From Chara braunii (lineage: Eukaryota; Streptophyta; Charophyceae; Charales; Characeae), in NCBI GenBank assembly GCA_003427395.1, contig BFEA01000096.1, positions 1,559,236-1,599,179 of the forward strand: DNA of 39,944 bases, written 5' to 3'. Position 1 is the first letter of the stretch. Each line of letters begins with the position of its first letter. Shown here piece by piece: positions 37,810-39,944 of the stretch. The notes beneath the pieces are model-generated. The model searched no databases. It worked only from the letters and a program-made list of their open reading frames with translations, and had not been told where the DNA came from. The position numbers and the translations under genes are program-made.

Positions 37810-38316
37810 ATGTCAGGAGGACCCAGGTCAGAGGAGGTAGCCGGCCCTTCAAGGGGGAAGGGACCAGTCCCATATCTTGGGGACGGCTACAGTCATTTGG
37901 TGGGAGCAAATTTCGTCATACAGGCTTTTCGGAAGCCACTTTATGGAGACCGTTTTCTGGAGGTTTCTTATGATTACATCTATGGCAAGGGACGGATTGA
38001 GATCTTAATTGGTGCCACTGGCAATATTTCCCTCGTGGAGGAGTTGTACCTCCGGAGTGTCGCGGATGAGGAGATGGCGAGATGTATGACATATATCAGC
38101 AAGATCGATCCTGCGGCATCTTTCGACATCAACAATGTGGTCCCAGAGTCGATAGCCACTCAGATTCTCAATGATGAGGAGTACCAGCGTGTACCAGATA
38201 CGGAGTCCCAGACAGTCGAGCCCACTCATGAGGGGGTACCACTTGTCGTTATTGAATTAGACTCGTATCTTCTAGTCACTGAGATGTATTATGTCATTAT
38301 TTTGATTAATCAGTGA
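37810..38316 (+). CDS. LTR frame 2 (right copy), unknown 168-residue protein
   Basis: Full-length counterpart of 19785-20291, ATG to TGA, 168 codons. Shared core: GDRFLEVSYDYIYGKGRIEI, then LYLRSVADEEMARCM. The differences from the left copy are mostly substitutions with no indel. The hydrophobic end (LVVIELDSYLLVTEMYYVII) is retained. Function unknown; a distant resemblance to the pre-gag module segment KVYDEYGRLRVIL is possible but weak. Confidence 0.6.
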   Translation: MSGGPRSEEVAGPSRGKGPVPYLGDGYSHLVGANFVIQAFRKPLYGDRFLEVSYDYIYGKGRIEILIGATGNISLVEELYLRSVADEEMARCMTYISKIDPAASFDINNVVPESIATQILNDEEYQRVPDTESQTVEPTHEGVPLVVIELDSYLLVTEMYYVIILINQ

Positions 38317-38819
38317 CTACAGCCCCCTTTTATGGCTTCTTCCTGTATTCTCTGTGTTCTACTCTTCAGTTTCGCGTCTCTGGTCATGCTCTTGCAGAGT
38401 CTAGTTTCTGGTCTTTTTCGTCCTCTCAGTGTCATTTGATTTATGTTGCATGTCCTGTAATGCATGGAATGTTTATGCATGAGGTAACAAGTTATTTATC
38501 ACTCCTTATCATAACAGGTTACACTCAAGGCTGCTTGAAGGACTCCTATTAATAGGGAGTCCAGTGACCTTGAATCTAACCTTCATACGGGGTAGGTGCA
38601 GACGATAAAACCGAACGCCTCACTCTAAGCCGCGTCGCCGCTGGCAGGAGGGATAACCTTGACTACTCGACTGTGTGACAAAGGCTGCTTGTGAATGCAC
38701 TTCTAATTTCCCTAAAACTTTTCAAAATCCTGCGTGACAGCCTGCTAGTCCACCAACCCACTTTACTCGACCCGGGGAGGGACATCGAGCCAGGCCTTGG
38801 AAACGGTGGGGGCGCGACA

Positions 38820-38823
38820 GCGT
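38820..38823. repeat. Target site duplication, right (GCGT)
   Basis: Second copy of 14009-14012, immediately after CGACA. Confidence 0.7.
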
Positions 38824-38847
38824 TTCGATTTGTTGGAGACTTCGGCA

Positions 38848-39030
38848 AGCGGGGACCACAAATTTACCAGGGTTAGACATATTTTTTTGGAAACTTCACT
38901 TGATTTCCAGAAAAACACATCGCAGAAGGGTCAGCGAAGCGGAAGACCACAAATTTACCAGGGTTAGACATAATTCTTTGGAAACTTCACTTGATTTTAA
39001 AAAAAACACCTCACACAAACTATGCACGTC
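38848..39030. repeat. 91-bp direct repeat, two copies
   Basis: CCACAAATTTACCAGGGTTA begins at 38856 and again at 38947, 91 bp apart. Both are followed by GACATA, a T-rich bit and GGAAACTTCACTTGATT. The giant element inserted about 30 bp before the first copy. Confidence 0.85.
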
Positions 39031-39944
39031 GATAAAGTCATATGATTTATGACTTAACGAGGTAATCTGAAAAACAAAAGCATTCCATGCAGATGGGGCG
39101 GCCGGATGGATAGTATTCAGATTATCCTGATGATTTCACTATCATGCCTTGGCATTGAGGGGAAATACATAAGAAAAGAAAAATAAACAAATACGTTTCA
39201 TCGGTATGAAATTACCTTTCAACATTTTCGTAGGAAACAAGTAGGAAAATATTTTCAGTTGCATCTTAGAGGGTAACCTTAAGCTTGGTTTTGTAGTTAG
39301 AAAAAAAAAAAAATGGACGAACTATATGCTTCAATTGACAGAATTGAGGTTTGAAGGATTGAAAGAGTTCTCTCTCTGTCTTAACGAGAAAACTCTATGT
39401 ATTTCAATACTACATCAACGACGAGGAGTGATTACATTGACATGATATTTCATCGGACCAAATCAATCATATTAAACAATGTGTTGTATTTTCACAGCGA
39501 TAATTGCTAAGATGATTGATTGAAATGATGAACTTTTATATATATGTATTGTTTTATTAAGGGCATGTGTGACTTCGTCTTGATAAATTATATATATATA
39601 TACATATATATGTATCCTAACCCTTAAGCAGCATTGGCCGGGGTGGGGTAGGTCGATGGTCCGTTGCACGCCGGATTTGGGATCGAAATTTCGGTGGCCG
39701 GCGGATGAAGGCGATCGACAGCGGGTGGGCTTGCAGAGTGGCACGCATACCGAATTGTTCACAACGCGATTAAACGACAGAACGCACCAACAGGGCCGGG
39801 TACGTGGTGGGCGTCGATGAAAGAGAATATCTCGAAGCGCCCACCGTTGGATAGCAAGAGCGTGTTGTTTAGTGCCCCGCACCTTTTTTTTTCCAATTTT
39901 TTTTTTCTACGATTTTTTTTTTTTTCGGTGGTTTTTTTTTTCCG
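39031..39944. other. No recognisable gene; AT runs and poly-T end
   Basis: AT-rich flank with (TA)n at 39587-39611 and several T-runs from 39882 to the end. A minus-strand frame at 39472-39882 (136 codons) passes through the TA run and has no motif. Confidence 0.55.

Larger units (their letters stand above)
14013..38819 (+). mobile_element. Giant Ty3/gypsy LTR retrotransposon, ~24.8 kb
   Basis: Two direct repeats (14013-20795 and 32237-38819) begin TGTCG and end CGACA. They flank an internal region with a tRNA-Asp-type PBS at 20800, gag, protease, RT, RNase H and integrase in Ty3/gypsy order. A 4-bp duplication GCGT brackets it. The total is 24,807 bp including a 265-base gap. The size, extra frames, 3' tandem repeats and antisense frame recall the Tat group (Ogre, Grande, Retand) of plants, which also carry giant size, extra or antisense frames and 3' tandem repeats. 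The RT motif wording differs from what I expect of Tat, so membership is not claimed. gag and RT are broken, so this copy cannot move by itself. Confidence 0.95.
32237..38819 (+). repeat. Right (3') LTR, 6583 bp
   Basis: Same order of parts as the left LTR, from TGTCGGAGAG to GGCGCGACA. It is about 200 bp shorter, mainly from fewer 82-bp units. It has two isolated N bases at 35967 and 36013, both inside the block that is otherwise identical to the left LTR. Confidence 0.95.

Noticed and set aside
39472-39882. 136-codon minus-strand frame
   Set aside because: It runs through a TA microsatellite, lacks motifs, and its composition changes abruptly along its length.

Overview
This is repeat-rich nuclear DNA from a eukaryote with a large genome. 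No bacterial-style operon, RNA gene or clearly intact host gene is visible. Almost every recognisable coding stretch belongs to LTR retrotransposons of the Ty3/gypsy type. The primer-binding site of the main element matches 16 of 18 bases of the 3' end expected for a plant-type tRNA-Asp, which points to the green lineage. The repeat density and an assembly gap would fit a large streptophyte genome such as a charophyte alga. That assignment is inference and a fungal host is not excluded.

Layout. Positions 1-7690 hold no recognisable gene but much DNA secondary structure: short perfect hairpins, three diverged units that each carry a different hairpin (1390-1910), a cluster of hairpins with a shared loop and covarying stems (4105-5040), and a 120-bp tandem repeat (5330-5890). 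Positions 7691-12357 on the minus strand are a 5'-truncated, decayed Ty3/gypsy pol. It is interrupted by a 1179-bp terminal-inverted-repeat element (8492-9670) with a 7-bp target duplication. Positions 13347-13865 hold an unknown plus-strand reading frame broken by one stop.

Positions 14013-38819 are one giant LTR retrotransposon of about 24.8 kb, with LTRs of 6783 and 6583 bp. Both LTRs start TGTCG and end CGACA and are flanked by the 4-bp duplication GCGT. Each LTR holds, in order: a 22-bp palindrome array, a TATA box inside an inverted repeat, tandem arrays with periods near 51, 82, 41 and 31 bp, and two adjacent reading frames of unknown function. The internal region (20796-32236) holds the PBS, four tandem diverged copies of an unknown protein module, a decayed gag, protease, a frameshifted reverse transcriptase, an intact 664-codon RNase H-integrase frame, a 47-bp minisatellite, a foreign Ty3 RT/RNase H fragment, and an antisense proline-rich frame with a C-terminal hydrophobic segment.

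The element is non-autonomous today because gag and RT are broken. The LTR frames and the pre-gag modules are not part of the standard Ty3 gene set and are the best candidates for something undescribed. The arrays between TATA box and LTR frames keep spacings close to whole helical turns. Everything here is read by eye; no database search was run.
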